Positions 1 to 7,787 of a stretch of DNA of 64,000 bases are shown piece after piece. Each line of letters begins with the position of its first letter. Position 1 is the first letter of the stretch. The DNA lies in contig CAYMPJ010000009.1 of the NCBI GenBank assembly GCA_964392325.1, positions 1 to 64,000 on the forward strand. The letters run 5' to 3'. The notes under the pieces are model-generated. The model saw only the letters and a list, made by a program, of their open reading frames with translations, was not told the origin of the DNA and searched no databases. The DNA is from CALLPQ01 sp964392325. GTDB lineage: Bacteria > Pseudomonadota > Alphaproteobacteria > Caulobacterales > Parvularculaceae. Position numbers and translations under genes: made by a program.

Positions 1-55
1 ACGCTAAGCGACCAGATTTACAGTCTGGCGGTTTTAACCACTCACCCACCCCTCC
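1..55 (-). tRNA. tRNA-Tyr(GUA), truncated by the window edge
   Basis: Read on the minus strand, the sequence starts GGAGGGGTGGGTGAGTGG (acceptor and D-arm) and continues into an anticodon arm CAGACTGTAAATCTG with the Tyr anticodon GUA, then the start of a long class II variable arm (GTCGCTTAGCG). The 5' end is at 55. The T-arm and the 3' acceptor strand lie left of position 1 and are not visible. It is divergent from rlmB, a familiar alphaproteobacterial arrangement. Confidence 0.93.
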
Positions 56-438
56 AAACCGGGCGGTGTTGAACGAGATCAGCACCGAAATAGGCGAAAA
101 TGGTCTATACTAGGCACATGGCAGGGTTGCAACCATCTTTTCTCTCCCACTGAGGAAATTTATGGCTGCTTTTTACTAATCGGCGTTAAATCTGGTGGGC
201 CGATTCTGATCGGGCTTGCCATGGGCGCAAAATCTAAATTTAAAGGTTCATTGTCTTGCCAAAATAGCCTATCGATTTGGCTATGCTACTCTCTCTCATT
301 CTCGGCAATATTGCGCTGTCTAAGCCCCCCCTCTTCGCCTGTTTTATTAAAAAGCTGGTGAATACCCGGTCCGACAAAGGCAAAAAGTAAGCTAACGAAT
401 ATCTACCTTCATATTTTTGTAAAGGGCTGCCCTCCTCA
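56..438. other. Intergenic region between tRNA-Tyr and rlmB
   Basis: This stretch must hold the promoters of the leftward tRNA-Tyr and the rightward rlmB. Only short open frames without a convincing ribosome binding site are present, and I see no RNA gene or repeat. A purine stretch (AAGGG) lies 12 nt before the rlmB start codon. No confident -35/-10 pair could be picked by eye. Confidence 0.5.
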
Positions 439-1368
439 ATGCGTTCTCAAAATAACAAGCAAAAACCGCTCTCAAAGCGCGGCAAGAAGACATCCAAAAA
501 TAGCAAGGCAAAAGGCGGCCAATCCAAGACGTCCAAGCCTCATCCCAAGCCGCCAGAGTCCGGCGAGAGCCACAATCAAAAAGCGGCATCAAAAGCAGGA
601 CACTCCAGCCAGCCCAGCGCTCAACAGGACACATCCCCTAAAGGTTTATGGCTCTATGGGCGGCACAGCGTTGCTGCGGCCCTGCGCAATCCTCGAAGAC
701 AATTCCATGACATCCATGTAACCCGCCAAGGGGGGCGTTGGCTGGTGGATCAGGGCTTGCAAAGCGCTTTGTTTGAACAAAAGGCAAATGATATCCACCC
801 TGAAGCCCTAGATGCGCTTTTACCCCCCGGCAGCGTCCATCAAGGCGTCGCCGCGCTTGTTGCCCCTCTGGAGGCACCCAGTTTGGAAGATTTGGATACA
901 TATGCCCCGGGCAATGGCCCCATTATCATTCTCGATCAAATTACGGACCCGCAAAATATTGGCGCGATTTATCGCGTTGCCGCCGCATTTGGCGCAAGAG
1001 CCATTATTGTTCAAGACCGGCGCACCCCTCCCCTTGCCGGCGCTCTGGCGAAAGCCGCTGCGGGCACCATTGAGCTATTGCCCTGCATTGAGGTCGTCAA
1101 TATTGCCCGCACAATTACTGCGATAAAAGAAATGAATTATTTTTGCATTGGACTGGCCGGTGAAGGGGGCGCGGCAATCAGTAATCATCACCAGACTGAT
1201 CAAGTTGCGCTTGTATTAGGATCTGAAGGAAGCGGTTTACGGCCCCTTGTCGCTAAAACATGCGATACACTCGCCTCTATCCCGATCAATGCGCAAGTCG
1301 AGAGTTTAAATGTCTCTACTGCAACAGCCATCGCCCTTTATGCCTTAACGCAAGCGGACGAAAAATAA
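439..1368 (+). CDS. rlmB: 23S rRNA (guanosine-2'-O-)-methyltransferase RlmB (SpoU/TrmH family)
   Basis: This SAM-dependent SPOUT enzyme is expected to 2'-O-methylate G2251 in the P-loop of 23S rRNA. The 309 residues comprise a Lys/Ser/Pro-rich, probably disordered extension (about 1-70), a substrate-binding domain (LYGRHSVAAALRNP onward) and a C-terminal knotted catalytic domain. All three SpoU motifs are present: NIGAIYR at about 173, LVLGSEGSG near 258, and SLNVSTATAIALY close to the end. E. coli RlmB has 243 residues, so the extra length is the basic tail, which is common in alphaproteobacterial homologues. The gene is divergent from tRNA-Tyr and convergent with the thioesterase two bases downstream. 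TrmH-type tRNA specificity cannot be strictly excluded, but the N-terminal domain favours RlmB. Confidence 0.9.
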   Translation: MRSQNNKQKPLSKRGKKTSKNSKAKGGQSKTSKPHPKPPESGESHNQKAASKAGHSSQPSAQQDTSPKGLWLYGRHSVAAALRNPRRQFHDIHVTRQGGRWLVDQGLQSALFEQKANDIHPEALDALLPPGSVHQGVAALVAPLEAPSLEDLDTYAPGNGPIIILDQITDPQNIGAIYRVAAAFGARAIIVQDRRTPPLAGALAKAAAGTIELLPCIEVVNIARTITAIKEMNYFCIGLAGEGGAAISNHHQTDQVALVLGSEGSGLRPLVAKTCDTLASIPINAQVESLNVSTATAIALYALTQADEK

Positions 1369-1370
1369 GG

Positions 1371-1829
1371 CTAAACTATTTTTAAAGTCTCAACATGTTT
1401 TCGCAAGGCGTTTGGCAATGTTACTGATTTTCGCGTTTGACTATCCACATAAACATGGACGAATTTGCCAAGCGCCGCGGATGGGTCTGCACCCTTTTTG
1501 AACAGACCAATTTTATAGGTGATAGAGCTATTCCCGATTTTAGTGACACCAAGGCCCACATCAATTAGCTCTGGATATTTTAAGGGAACAAAATAATCGC
1601 ATTCCGTATGGGCGACCAGACCGATCACTTCCCCTTTATCAATATTAAGCAGAGATGCATCAATCAGAAAATTATTGACGATTGTATCAAAGTAAAAATA
1701 ATAAACGGCATTATTGATATGACCGTATGCGTCATTATCGTTCCAGCGGGGATGAATTTCTGTGAAATAGGGAAAGGCTTCGCGCGGCAAGGGGAGTTGA
1801 CGATCAGCATGTCTATTTTCAGATTTCAC
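1371..1829 (-). CDS. Acyl-CoA thioesterase, 4HBT hot-dog family
   Basis: This 152-residue single hot-dog-fold protein should hydrolyse acyl-CoA or aryl-CoA thioesters in the cytoplasm. The signature is the segment around residues 27-45 (HPRWNDNDAYGHINNAVYY), in which the first Asp of NDNDAYGHINN sits at the catalytic position of the 4-hydroxybenzoyl-CoA thioesterase/YbgC group. Length is normal for the family. Translation starts at a GTG at 1829, only 13 bases after the ftsB stop, so it is probably co-transcribed with ftsB. The physiological substrate cannot be told from sequence. The family is broad, so a Tol-Pal-linked YbgC role is not implied, because no tol genes are nearby. Confidence 0.82.
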   Translation of the reverse strand: MKSENRHADRQLPLPREAFPYFTEIHPRWNDNDAYGHINNAVYYFYFDTIVNNFLIDASLLNIDKGEVIGLVAHTECDYFVPLKYPELIDVGLGVTKIGNSSITYKIGLFKKGADPSAALGKFVHVYVDSQTRKSVTLPNALRKHVETLKIV

Positions 1830-1842
1830 TAGGGCTAGCCTA

Positions 1843-2295
1843 TTATTGAAGCGCCGTCATCATTGCGCCTGCACCGGGCAAATTATCAAAATTGCTGGCA
1901 AGATTTTCCTGTTCTATGACTTCCATACTGTCATATGGATCATTGCTATCAGTTGGAAAATTATTGTCCCTCTGCTCCAGAATACGCGCAACCGTTTGGC
2001 GCATCTCCTGTCGTGATATAACAATATCATGAGGGCTGGCATAGCCAAGAACATAGCGAACGCTTTCATCAATCATATCAGGATCAAGGCTTGAGGACTG
2101 AAGCAAATCTGCCCGTTGCTCCATCCAGATACGGCGGTCTGATAATTCACCCAGCTCACCTAGCAATTGCGCTCGTTGCAGTTGCGCTTTTGAAAGGGCG
2201 CGGTAGCCCGTTTCACTGATCAGCATCCCATGGACAGTGCTAAACAGGAATAGAATGATTAAGACCGGTAGACTGATCCCCAGAAGAAAACGCAT
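1843..2295 (-). CDS. ftsB: FtsB/DivIC-type septum formation initiator protein
   Basis: This is a bitopic inner-membrane protein of the divisome (FtsQLB sub-complex). The 150 residues show a short cytoplasmic N-terminus, one membrane segment (about 5-24), then a periplasmic coiled coil (ALSKAQLQRAQLLGELGELSDRR) followed by the typical post-coil element LDPDMIDESVRYVLGYASPHDIVI. That element matches the LDPD...AR..LG...PdE signature of alphaproteobacterial FtsB homologues. Position close to eno supports the call, since the two genes are usual neighbours in Alphaproteobacteria. The start is preceded by GGGGC at a good distance. A C-terminal acidic tail of about 40 residues (after ILEQRDNNF) is longer than in E. 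coli FtsB (103 residues). Confidence 0.75.
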   Translation of the reverse strand: MRFLLGISLPVLIILFLFSTVHGMLISETGYRALSKAQLQRAQLLGELGELSDRRIWMEQRADLLQSSSLDPDMIDESVRYVLGYASPHDIVISRQEMRQTVARILEQRDNNFPTDSNDPYDSMEVIEQENLASNFDNLPGAGAMMTALQ

Positions 2296-2675
2296 ATTAT
2301 TAGCCCCTCAAATGTCAGGGTTAATAAAACGCAACCTTCGTAAATAAAGGGTTAACATTACGAAAATGAGCAACACAAAAAGCTTCGCCGTGGGGTATAT
2401 CTTTGTCTTTCGTGAAAATGCAGACCCATTATCATGTATGAAGCAAAAAAATACTTTTTCATTCACAATAAACTTCAGCACTATCCAGTGCCTATCAGAC
2501 CTTGATGATCAAAAAATTCACGGTATCGCAACCAAAATATGTCGCCCCCATTAGTCATAGCGATGCAATTGATCTCTTGTAAATTAACTTAATTAATGTT
2601 AATTTTGTATTGGATACAATAGTTGAGTGGAGTTAAGTTTTACGCCAATAACTAGTATTACTGGGAGAGGCCATC
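2296..2675. other. AT-rich intergenic region upstream of ftsB and of the orphan lipoprotein gene
   Basis: This divergent promoter region is noticeably AT-rich, with a cluster of four TTAA words at about 2584-2602 whose spacings do not fit the CtrA consensus. A 62-codon open frame (2366-2554) has no ribosome binding site or recognisable sequence and is not counted as a gene. Confidence 0.45.
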
Positions 2676-3278
2676 ATGTTACAAAAGTCAGGGATTTTGA
2701 TTATTATTTGTACGCTGCTATGTTCTTGTAGCACTGTGATCGTTGAGATGAGTGGCGAACTACAGACTGGAATAGATCTTGGCCAATTCCAAAATAGTTC
2801 AGCAAGGAGTAATTTTCAATTTGAGGCGCAATTTGAACGCGATGATCATCAGACGTCTCCTGATGGCTACGATGCAACGGTGAGATTCACAGTTGGAAAC
2901 ACATCATATATATCCGACTTTATTGAAACCGCGCAAAATATATCTCCCGAATATTCGGGATCCGGTACAGCAATAATTGCAAACGCCACTAATCCATTTA
3001 GTCCAGCATCTGGAGTAACACCCAATCAAATCAGGTTCAGTTATTCTATAAATCCGGGTTCTGCGCAGTCAACACCCGCAAGTCGTGCACTTTTAACCAG
3101 TCCGAGTACAACTGAAAATGGGCGAGAATTTGTTTTCAATAGTTTTACAACTAATGGTGCAAGTCTATCTTTTACGCTCCAAGTCACTGGTGTCCAACAA
3201 AATGGTTCTGCGGCAAATTTTAACGCCGCAACTCTTTTTCAATTCCCTGTAAATGGAAATATTTTTGAAGAACAATAA
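2676..3278 (+). CDS. Predicted secreted lipoprotein, function unknown
   Basis: I do not recognise this 200-residue protein. It begins with a lipoprotein signal peptide (MLQKSGILIIICTLLCSC) whose lipobox LCSC predicts lipidation at the second cysteine, placing it on the periplasmic or outer-membrane face. The remainder is Ser/Thr/Asn-rich and looks like a beta-sandwich (strand-like stretches such as YDATVRFTV and GASLSFTLQVTGV), without obvious catalytic motifs. A GGGAGAGG ribosome binding site precedes the ATG. The gene sits alone between ftsB and eno, facing eno, and is more AT-rich than its neighbours, which suggests later acquisition. Confidence 0.65.
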   Translation: MLQKSGILIIICTLLCSCSTVIVEMSGELQTGIDLGQFQNSSARSNFQFEAQFERDDHQTSPDGYDATVRFTVGNTSYISDFIETAQNISPEYSGSGTAIIANATNPFSPASGVTPNQIRFSYSINPGSAQSTPASRALLTSPSTTENGREFVFNSFTTNGASLSFTLQVTGVQQNGSAANFNAATLFQFPVNGNIFEEQ

Positions 3279-3316
3279 ATATTGGATGCTTGATGAATCC
3301 ATTCAAGTTCATCCTC

Positions 3317-3356
3317 AAAAGGGTGGTCGTTGTCGCCCTTTTGGTTAATCTTTTTT
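3317..3356 (+). terminator. Candidate intrinsic terminator after the orphan lipoprotein gene
   Basis: AAAAGGG (3317-3323) pairs with CCCTTTT (3336-3342) around a 12-nt loop. A run of six T follows at 3351-3356, eight bases after the stem, which is further than ideal. The symmetrical A/T ends mean it could also serve eno on the other strand. Confidence 0.4.
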
Positions 3357-3386
3357 AGAAGTCTATTTTCATAGCTCTCTAAAAAA
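3351..3386. repeat. Nested inverted repeat just beyond the eno stop codon
   Basis: TTTTTTAGA (3351-3359) is inverted at 3378-3386 (TCTAAAAAA), with an inner CTAT/ATAG pair (3363-3366 and 3371-3374). It would form a hairpin at the 3' end of the eno message. No uridine run follows on the minus strand, so its role as a terminator or as RNA-end protection is only a guess. Confidence 0.35.
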
Positions 3387-3391
3387 ATCGC

Positions 3392-4663
3392 CTAGCTAAA
3401 AATCTCAAAACCCGGATATCGCGCTGTTTCAGCCAGCTCTTCTTCAATCCGCAATAACTGGTTATATTTTGCCAAGCGGTCCGAGCGGGCAAGCGAGCCC
3501 GTTTTGATTTGACCGCAATTGGTTGCAACCGCAAGATCAGCAATTGTTGAGTCTTCTGTTTCACCAGAACGGTGTGACATCACGGAAGTAAATCCATGGC
3601 GGTGCGCTGTCTCAACCGCAGCGAGTGTTTCAGTAAGGGTACCGATCTGGTTTACTTTCACCAGAATTGAATTTGCACATCCCTTTTCAATACCCTCGAT
3701 CAGGCGGGTTTCATTGGTCACAAACAAATCATCGCCGACAAGCTGGCAACTATCGCCTATTAATTCGGTCAAGGCCAGCCAACCATCCCAGTCATCCTCA
3801 GCCATACCATCCTCGATAGATACGATTGGATAGTCACCGGCCAAGCTCGCCAAATAATTTGCCATGCCTTCACCGTCGAGAGATTTCCCCTCCCCTACGA
3901 GTTCATATTTTCCCTTATGATAGAACTCCGTAGACGCCGCATCCAGAGCAATTGCTATTTCTTCGCCCGGTTTATAACCAGCCTTTTCAACAGACTGCAT
4001 TATGAAATCAAGCGCTTCACGCGCTGACTTCAACCCCGGTGCAAAACCACCTTCATCACCCACATTCGTATTGTGGCCGGCCGTTTTGAGTTCTTTCTTT
4101 AAAACATGGAAAATTTCCGCGCCCATGCGCAAAGCTTGACGGAAAGTTTCTGCGCCAACAGGCATTATCATAAATTCCTGAATATCGATCGGATTATCCG
4201 CATGCTCCCCGCCATTGATGATATTCATCATCGGCACAGGCAATACCCGCGCGCTTGGACCACCGATATAACGATATAGCGGCAATGAGGATGCATTTGC
4301 GGCAGCTTTGGCAACAGCCAATGAAGTCCCCAAGATGGCGTTGGCCCCGAGCCGGGATTTATTATCGGTTCCATCTAGATTGATCATCGTTTCGTCAATT
4401 TCAATCTGGGATGTCGCATCAAGGCCGGTTAGTGCATCCAAAATCTCACCGTTAACCGCGTCTACAGCCTCCTGCACGCCTTTGCCTCCATAGCGATCAT
4501 CACCATCTCGCAATTCATGAGCCTCGTGGGCACCCGTTGATGCGCCAGAGGGAACGCCGGCACGGCCCGATGATCCGTCTTCCAAAAAGACATCAACTTC
4601 CACAGTAGGGTTTCCCCGACTATCGAGAATTTCTCGGCCGATTAAATCAATAATTGCAGACAT
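3392..4663 (-). CDS. eno: Enolase (phosphopyruvate hydratase)
   Basis: This enzyme interconverts 2-phosphoglycerate and phosphoenolpyruvate in glycolysis/gluconeogenesis and may be a degradosome partner. At 423 residues it has the normal length (E. coli 432). Recognisable family motifs in order are SGASTGAHEA (mobile loop 1), GGEHADN, VGDEGGFAP, SIEDGMAEDDW and LVGDDLFVTN (Mg ligands), and SHRSGETED (substrate-binding His/Arg/Ser). The ATG at 4663 gives the canonical N-terminus (SAIIDLIGREILDSRGNPTVEVDV). Unlike many alphaproteobacteria, it is separated from ftsB by an unrelated opposing gene. Function is certain on sequence grounds. Confidence 0.98.
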   Translation of the reverse strand: MSAIIDLIGREILDSRGNPTVEVDVFLEDGSSGRAGVPSGASTGAHEAHELRDGDDRYGGKGVQEAVDAVNGEILDALTGLDATSQIEIDETMINLDGTDNKSRLGANAILGTSLAVAKAAANASSLPLYRYIGGPSARVLPVPMMNIINGGEHADNPIDIQEFMIMPVGAETFRQALRMGAEIFHVLKKELKTAGHNTNVGDEGGFAPGLKSAREALDFIMQSVEKAGYKPGEEIAIALDAASTEFYHKGKYELVGEGKSLDGEGMANYLASLAGDYPIVSIEDGMAEDDWDGWLALTELIGDSCQLVGDDLFVTNETRLIEGIEKGCANSILVKVNQIGTLTETLAAVETAHRHGFTSVMSHRSGETEDSTIADLAVATNCGQIKTGSLARSDRLAKYNQLLRIEEELAETARYPGFEIFS

Positions 4664-4844
4664 GATTAAGTACTCGCTGTTTAAAAATGATCGTCCGCAT
4701 TTTGGGACAGTTCTGGAGGATTTATTAAGCTCTTAACTAACGATGGTTTGCGTCGCTGACAAGCTCGCCAACGCCCTTTGGGGAATATGAATCTCAAATT
4801 ACGGGCGCTTGGTTTTCCAAAAGCCTGACCAAAAGGCTTTTATT

Positions 4845-5135
4845 TTAAAAGAGTTCAGGTTCAGCTTCATATAGGCGCAGCGAACGGTCAAAAATACCAA
4901 TCTGCGGCCAAACCTCACGCCATTTGGCGATATGGTCAGATTGCAAATGACGGTTAAGCGCTTCACGGCTCTCCCATCTCTCAATCACCCGTATCAGTGA
5001 CGGGTCGATCAGATCCGCGGCATAGGCGTAGTCAATACACCCATCCTCATCCCGGCTCGCACAAATCATATCTCTCATATGTTTTTTTGCCGCATTCAGG
5101 TTCCGAACCTTGATTGTCCCCTCAACTATTATCAT
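4845..5135 (-). CDS. Antibiotic-biosynthesis-monooxygenase (ABM) domain protein, putative quinol monooxygenase
   Basis: This 96-residue ferredoxin-like-fold protein is of the YgiN/ABM type. It opens with a strand (MIIVEGTIKVR), followed by a helix and the pattern RDEDGCIDYAYAADLIDPSLIRVIERWESREALNRHL, which closely matches the family signature (E.GC..Y........P..f...E.W.s.eal..H). Members are cofactor-free monooxygenases or quinol-modifying enzymes, often dimeric. The start is supported by AGGA eight bases upstream. The gene is monocistronic between eno and a divergent porin gene. The actual substrate is unknown, and some ABM proteins are not oxygenases at all. Confidence 0.78.
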   Translation of the reverse strand: MIIVEGTIKVRNLNAAKKHMRDMICASRDEDGCIDYAYAADLIDPSLIRVIERWESREALNRHLQSDHIAKWREVWPQIGIFDRSLRLYEAEPELF

Positions 5136-5244
5136 TACATTTATCCTTTATAAAAAAATCGCAACTACACACTTTATCAAAAGCAGATAATTTTGTTACA
5201 AAAACCCCCTGAATTACCCTGGATGAGATATAAAAGAGTTGAGT

Positions 5245-6666
5245 ATGGGTATTGGAATAACAAGAATGGCTATCAGTTTTAAAATATCATGTCCTTTGGC
5301 GTTAATTTTAATCTGCGCGAGTTTGCTGGGTAGTGATATTTTTCATACGCTTAATCCAGCATGGGCTAACGATAAAGCCAATGAAGATTGGCTATCCATT
5401 CGCCTGACGAACCAGACCAGAATAGAAGCGCTCGAAAACCAGTTCCGAAGCGCGCTTGACCAAAATGATGAACTTTTAACGGTTAAAACAGGTATTGAAG
5501 TCGAGGCCCGCCTCTCTGATGTTATCCGGCTTGGCTTGGAGTTCGTTGATGTTCGTGGGTTTCGTGCCGATACATTAGGTGCCATCTCCTCCAACTTTGT
5601 CGATCCTGCGGAACTTTTCCAAGCCTATATCGGTTTACACTTTGAAGATGCCTTTCAGACAGGTGCTAACCTCGATATCATCGCTGGTCGTCAGGGGATC
5701 GATATCGGGTCACGGCGCTTGATTGGCCGGAACGGATTTCGAACATCCCCCAACTTGTTCACGGGCGTCAGCGCAATCTGGGATTCAGGAAAGGACGATA
5801 CATTAACCCTCGTTTATCTTCTTCCACAAATACGGCGACCCAATTCCCCCCAAGAGCTAGTCGACAATGTTATTCAATTTAATAACTCCGATCTCGATTT
5901 ACAGGTATGGGGCATTCATTATGCGCGAAATTTTCGCCACAATGTCCTTGCCGAAGCTTTTATTTTTGGTCTTCATGACCGCGACGATTTTGGCGAACGC
6001 AACTCGAATAATCGTCAAATTTATACCCCGGGTGGGCGGTTGTTCAAAAAACCAGCTACCGGGCTGATTGATTATGAATTTGAAGGAGGCATCCAGTTTG
6101 GCTCCAGAGTCGCAACGACAAGCCCTCTTGATACTGAGGAATTAAGTGTTTTTGCTCAATATTTTCACGGCGAAGTCGGGTATAGCTTTGATACCCTTTT
6201 TTCGCCGCGCTTAACCCTGGAACTGGATTATGCTTCGGGCGATAGTGACGTCAATGACGATTCTTTTAATCGCTTTGATCCACTTTTTGGTCCAATAGCC
6301 GGTGATTTTGGCCCAACAAATATTTACACGCTGATAGCCCGTTCAAATTTGATCACTCCAAGTACGCAATTACTGCTGAAAACATCAAAGCGTAGTGATG
6401 TTCTCTTTGCCTATCGCAGTGCTTTTCTTGCTTCGGCGACTGATAGTTTTGGCAATTCCGGCGTTATTGATATTAACGGAAATTCCGGGCGTTTTGCTGG
6501 CCATCAAATCAATGCCCGCCTGCGCTATACATTAATAGCTGAGAAGGTTCGTTTTGAATTTGGCGGCGCTATATTTTTGAATGGTGATTTTTTTGACAAT
6601 GCGCCAAACGCCAATGACTTTGGAAACCCCACTTATGGTTACATGCAAGTCAATCTTGGTTTTTAA
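5245..6666 (+). CDS. Alginate-export-like outer-membrane beta-barrel protein
   Basis: This protein of about 473 residues has a signal peptide (hydrophobic core near residues 15-30, cleavage around PAWA) and a barrel domain rich in alternating hydrophobic strands ending in an aromatic residue (VNLGF), as outer-membrane proteins do. The N-terminal part (LTNQTRIEALENQF, LSDVIRLGLEFVDVRGF, IIAGRQGIDIGSRRLIGRNGF) follows the alginate-export (AlgE-like) family pattern, whose members pass polyanionic or small substrates across the outer membrane. No alginate biosynthesis genes are in the window, so the substrate is open. The frame is open from a TTG at 5239. The ATG at 5245 is the better start, with another ATG at 5266 also possible. 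Confidence 0.72.
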   Translation: MGIGITRMAISFKISCPLALILICASLLGSDIFHTLNPAWANDKANEDWLSIRLTNQTRIEALENQFRSALDQNDELLTVKTGIEVEARLSDVIRLGLEFVDVRGFRADTLGAISSNFVDPAELFQAYIGLHFEDAFQTGANLDIIAGRQGIDIGSRRLIGRNGFRTSPNLFTGVSAIWDSGKDDTLTLVYLLPQIRRPNSPQELVDNVIQFNNSDLDLQVWGIHYARNFRHNVLAEAFIFGLHDRDDFGERNSNNRQIYTPGGRLFKKPATGLIDYEFEGGIQFGSRVATTSPLDTEELSVFAQYFHGEVGYSFDTLFSPRLTLELDYASGDSDVNDDSFNRFDPLFGPIAGDFGPTNIYTLIARSNLITPSTQLLLKTSKRSDVLFAYRSAFLASATDSFGNSGVIDINGNSGRFAGHQINARLRYTLIAEKVRFEFGGAIFLNGDFFDNAPNANDFGNPTYGYMQVNLGF

Positions 6667-6686
6667 TGGCCGCCCCCGCTATTAAC

Positions 6687-7640
6687 TCAAACCTTTATCT
6701 CATGATCGACGATCCCCGCGCCCTCGACACGCCCCTGCGGGCTCTCTAACCACATCTTACAACAGGCCTGTGCCAAAGAACGAATACGTAAAATATACGA
6801 TTGACGCTCTGTCACCGAGATAACACCGCGCGCATCGAGAAGGTTAAAGAGATGGCTCGCTTTGATACATTGATCATATGCGGGTAGCGCAAATGATTGT
6901 TCGCGCTTTTCACCAGCAGCAATGATATCCATGCACGCAGACTCCGCCGTTTTAAATTGCTCAAGCAAATCATCCGTATTGGCCAGCTCAAAATTGTAAG
7001 CCGAGAACTCGATTTCACTTTGGTGAAAAACATCACCCCACGTAACTTTGTCTTCGCCCTCAAGGCCGTTATAATTTAAGTCAAACCCGTTATCGACGCC
7101 CTGAACATACATAGCCAAGCGCTCAAGACCATATGTAATTTCACCAGTTACCGGCTTGCATTCAAAGCCACCAACCTGCTGGAAATAGGTAAACTGCGTT
7201 ACCTCCATACCGTCGCACCAAACTTCCCAACCAAGCCCCCATGCGCCAAGGGTTGGGCTTTCCCAGTCATCCTCGACAAAACGGATATCGTGCACAGCCC
7301 GATCTATGCCAATAGCGTCGAGTGACCCAAGATATAATTCCTGAATATTATCGGGGCTTGGCTTTAAAGCCACTTGAAACTGGTAATAATGCTGAAAGCG
7401 ATTTGGATTTGCACCGTAACGACCATCTGTCGGACGACGACACGGTTGTACATAGGCCGCTTTCCAGGGTTTTGGCCCGACGGCCCTTAGGGTCGTGGCT
7501 GGGTGAAATGTCCCTGCCCCGACTTCCATATCATAGGGTTGCAAAACCACGCAGCCAAGATCGGCCCAATAATTTTGCAGTGTCATAATCAAAGCCTGAA
7601 AAGATTTTTTTGGATCACGGCTGGCTGAAGATGTATTCAC
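6687..7640 (-). CDS. glyQ: Glycine-tRNA ligase alpha subunit
   Basis: The alpha subunit of the heterotetrameric (alpha2 beta2) bacterial glycyl-tRNA synthetase carries the class II catalytic core. The sequence shows the family hallmark blocks VLQPYDMEVGAGTFHPAT, TDGRYGANPNR, DDWESPTLGAWGLGWEVW and EVTQFTYFQQVGG. I place the start at the GTG at 7640, which has AGAG eight bases upstream. A TTG at 7646 is also open, but too close to that site. The result is slightly longer at the N-terminus than E. coli GlyQ (303 residues). The beta-subunit gene glyS, normally immediately downstream, is absent: the next gene downstream is the convergent porin. glyS must therefore lie outside this window. Confidence 0.96.
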   Translation of the reverse strand: MNTSSASRDPKKSFQALIMTLQNYWADLGCVVLQPYDMEVGAGTFHPATTLRAVGPKPWKAAYVQPCRRPTDGRYGANPNRFQHYYQFQVALKPSPDNIQELYLGSLDAIGIDRAVHDIRFVEDDWESPTLGAWGLGWEVWCDGMEVTQFTYFQQVGGFECKPVTGEITYGLERLAMYVQGVDNGFDLNYNGLEGEDKVTWGDVFHQSEIEFSAYNFELANTDDLLEQFKTAESACMDIIAAGEKREQSFALPAYDQCIKASHLFNLLDARGVISVTERQSYILRIRSLAQACCKMWLESPQGRVEGAGIVDHEIKV

Positions 7641-7787
7641 GGGCAAATCTCTTTTAGGGAGTGTACAATTTGATGCAAGCTAGCCATGCACCCAGTGGAG
7701 GTCAAGGACCAGAAAACAATCATTATTGGCTTTCAACCAGCTCGCAATGAGATGCACTCAAACCTATTCCAATGCCTTAGTTTACGA

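Noticed and set aside
180..390. Possible remnant gene between tRNA-Tyr and rlmB
   Set aside because: Only short frames with stops in all three frames and no recognisable protein similarity.
812..1126. Open frame inside rlmB in another frame
   Set aside because: Overlaps a certain gene completely, lacks a ribosome binding site and shows no family features.
2366..2554. 62-codon open frame upstream of the orphan lipoprotein gene
   Set aside because: No ribosome binding site, unlikely composition, no recognisable motif.
2584..2602. Cluster of TTAA words resembling CtrA half-sites
   Set aside because: None of the spacings equals the seven bases required by the CtrA consensus.
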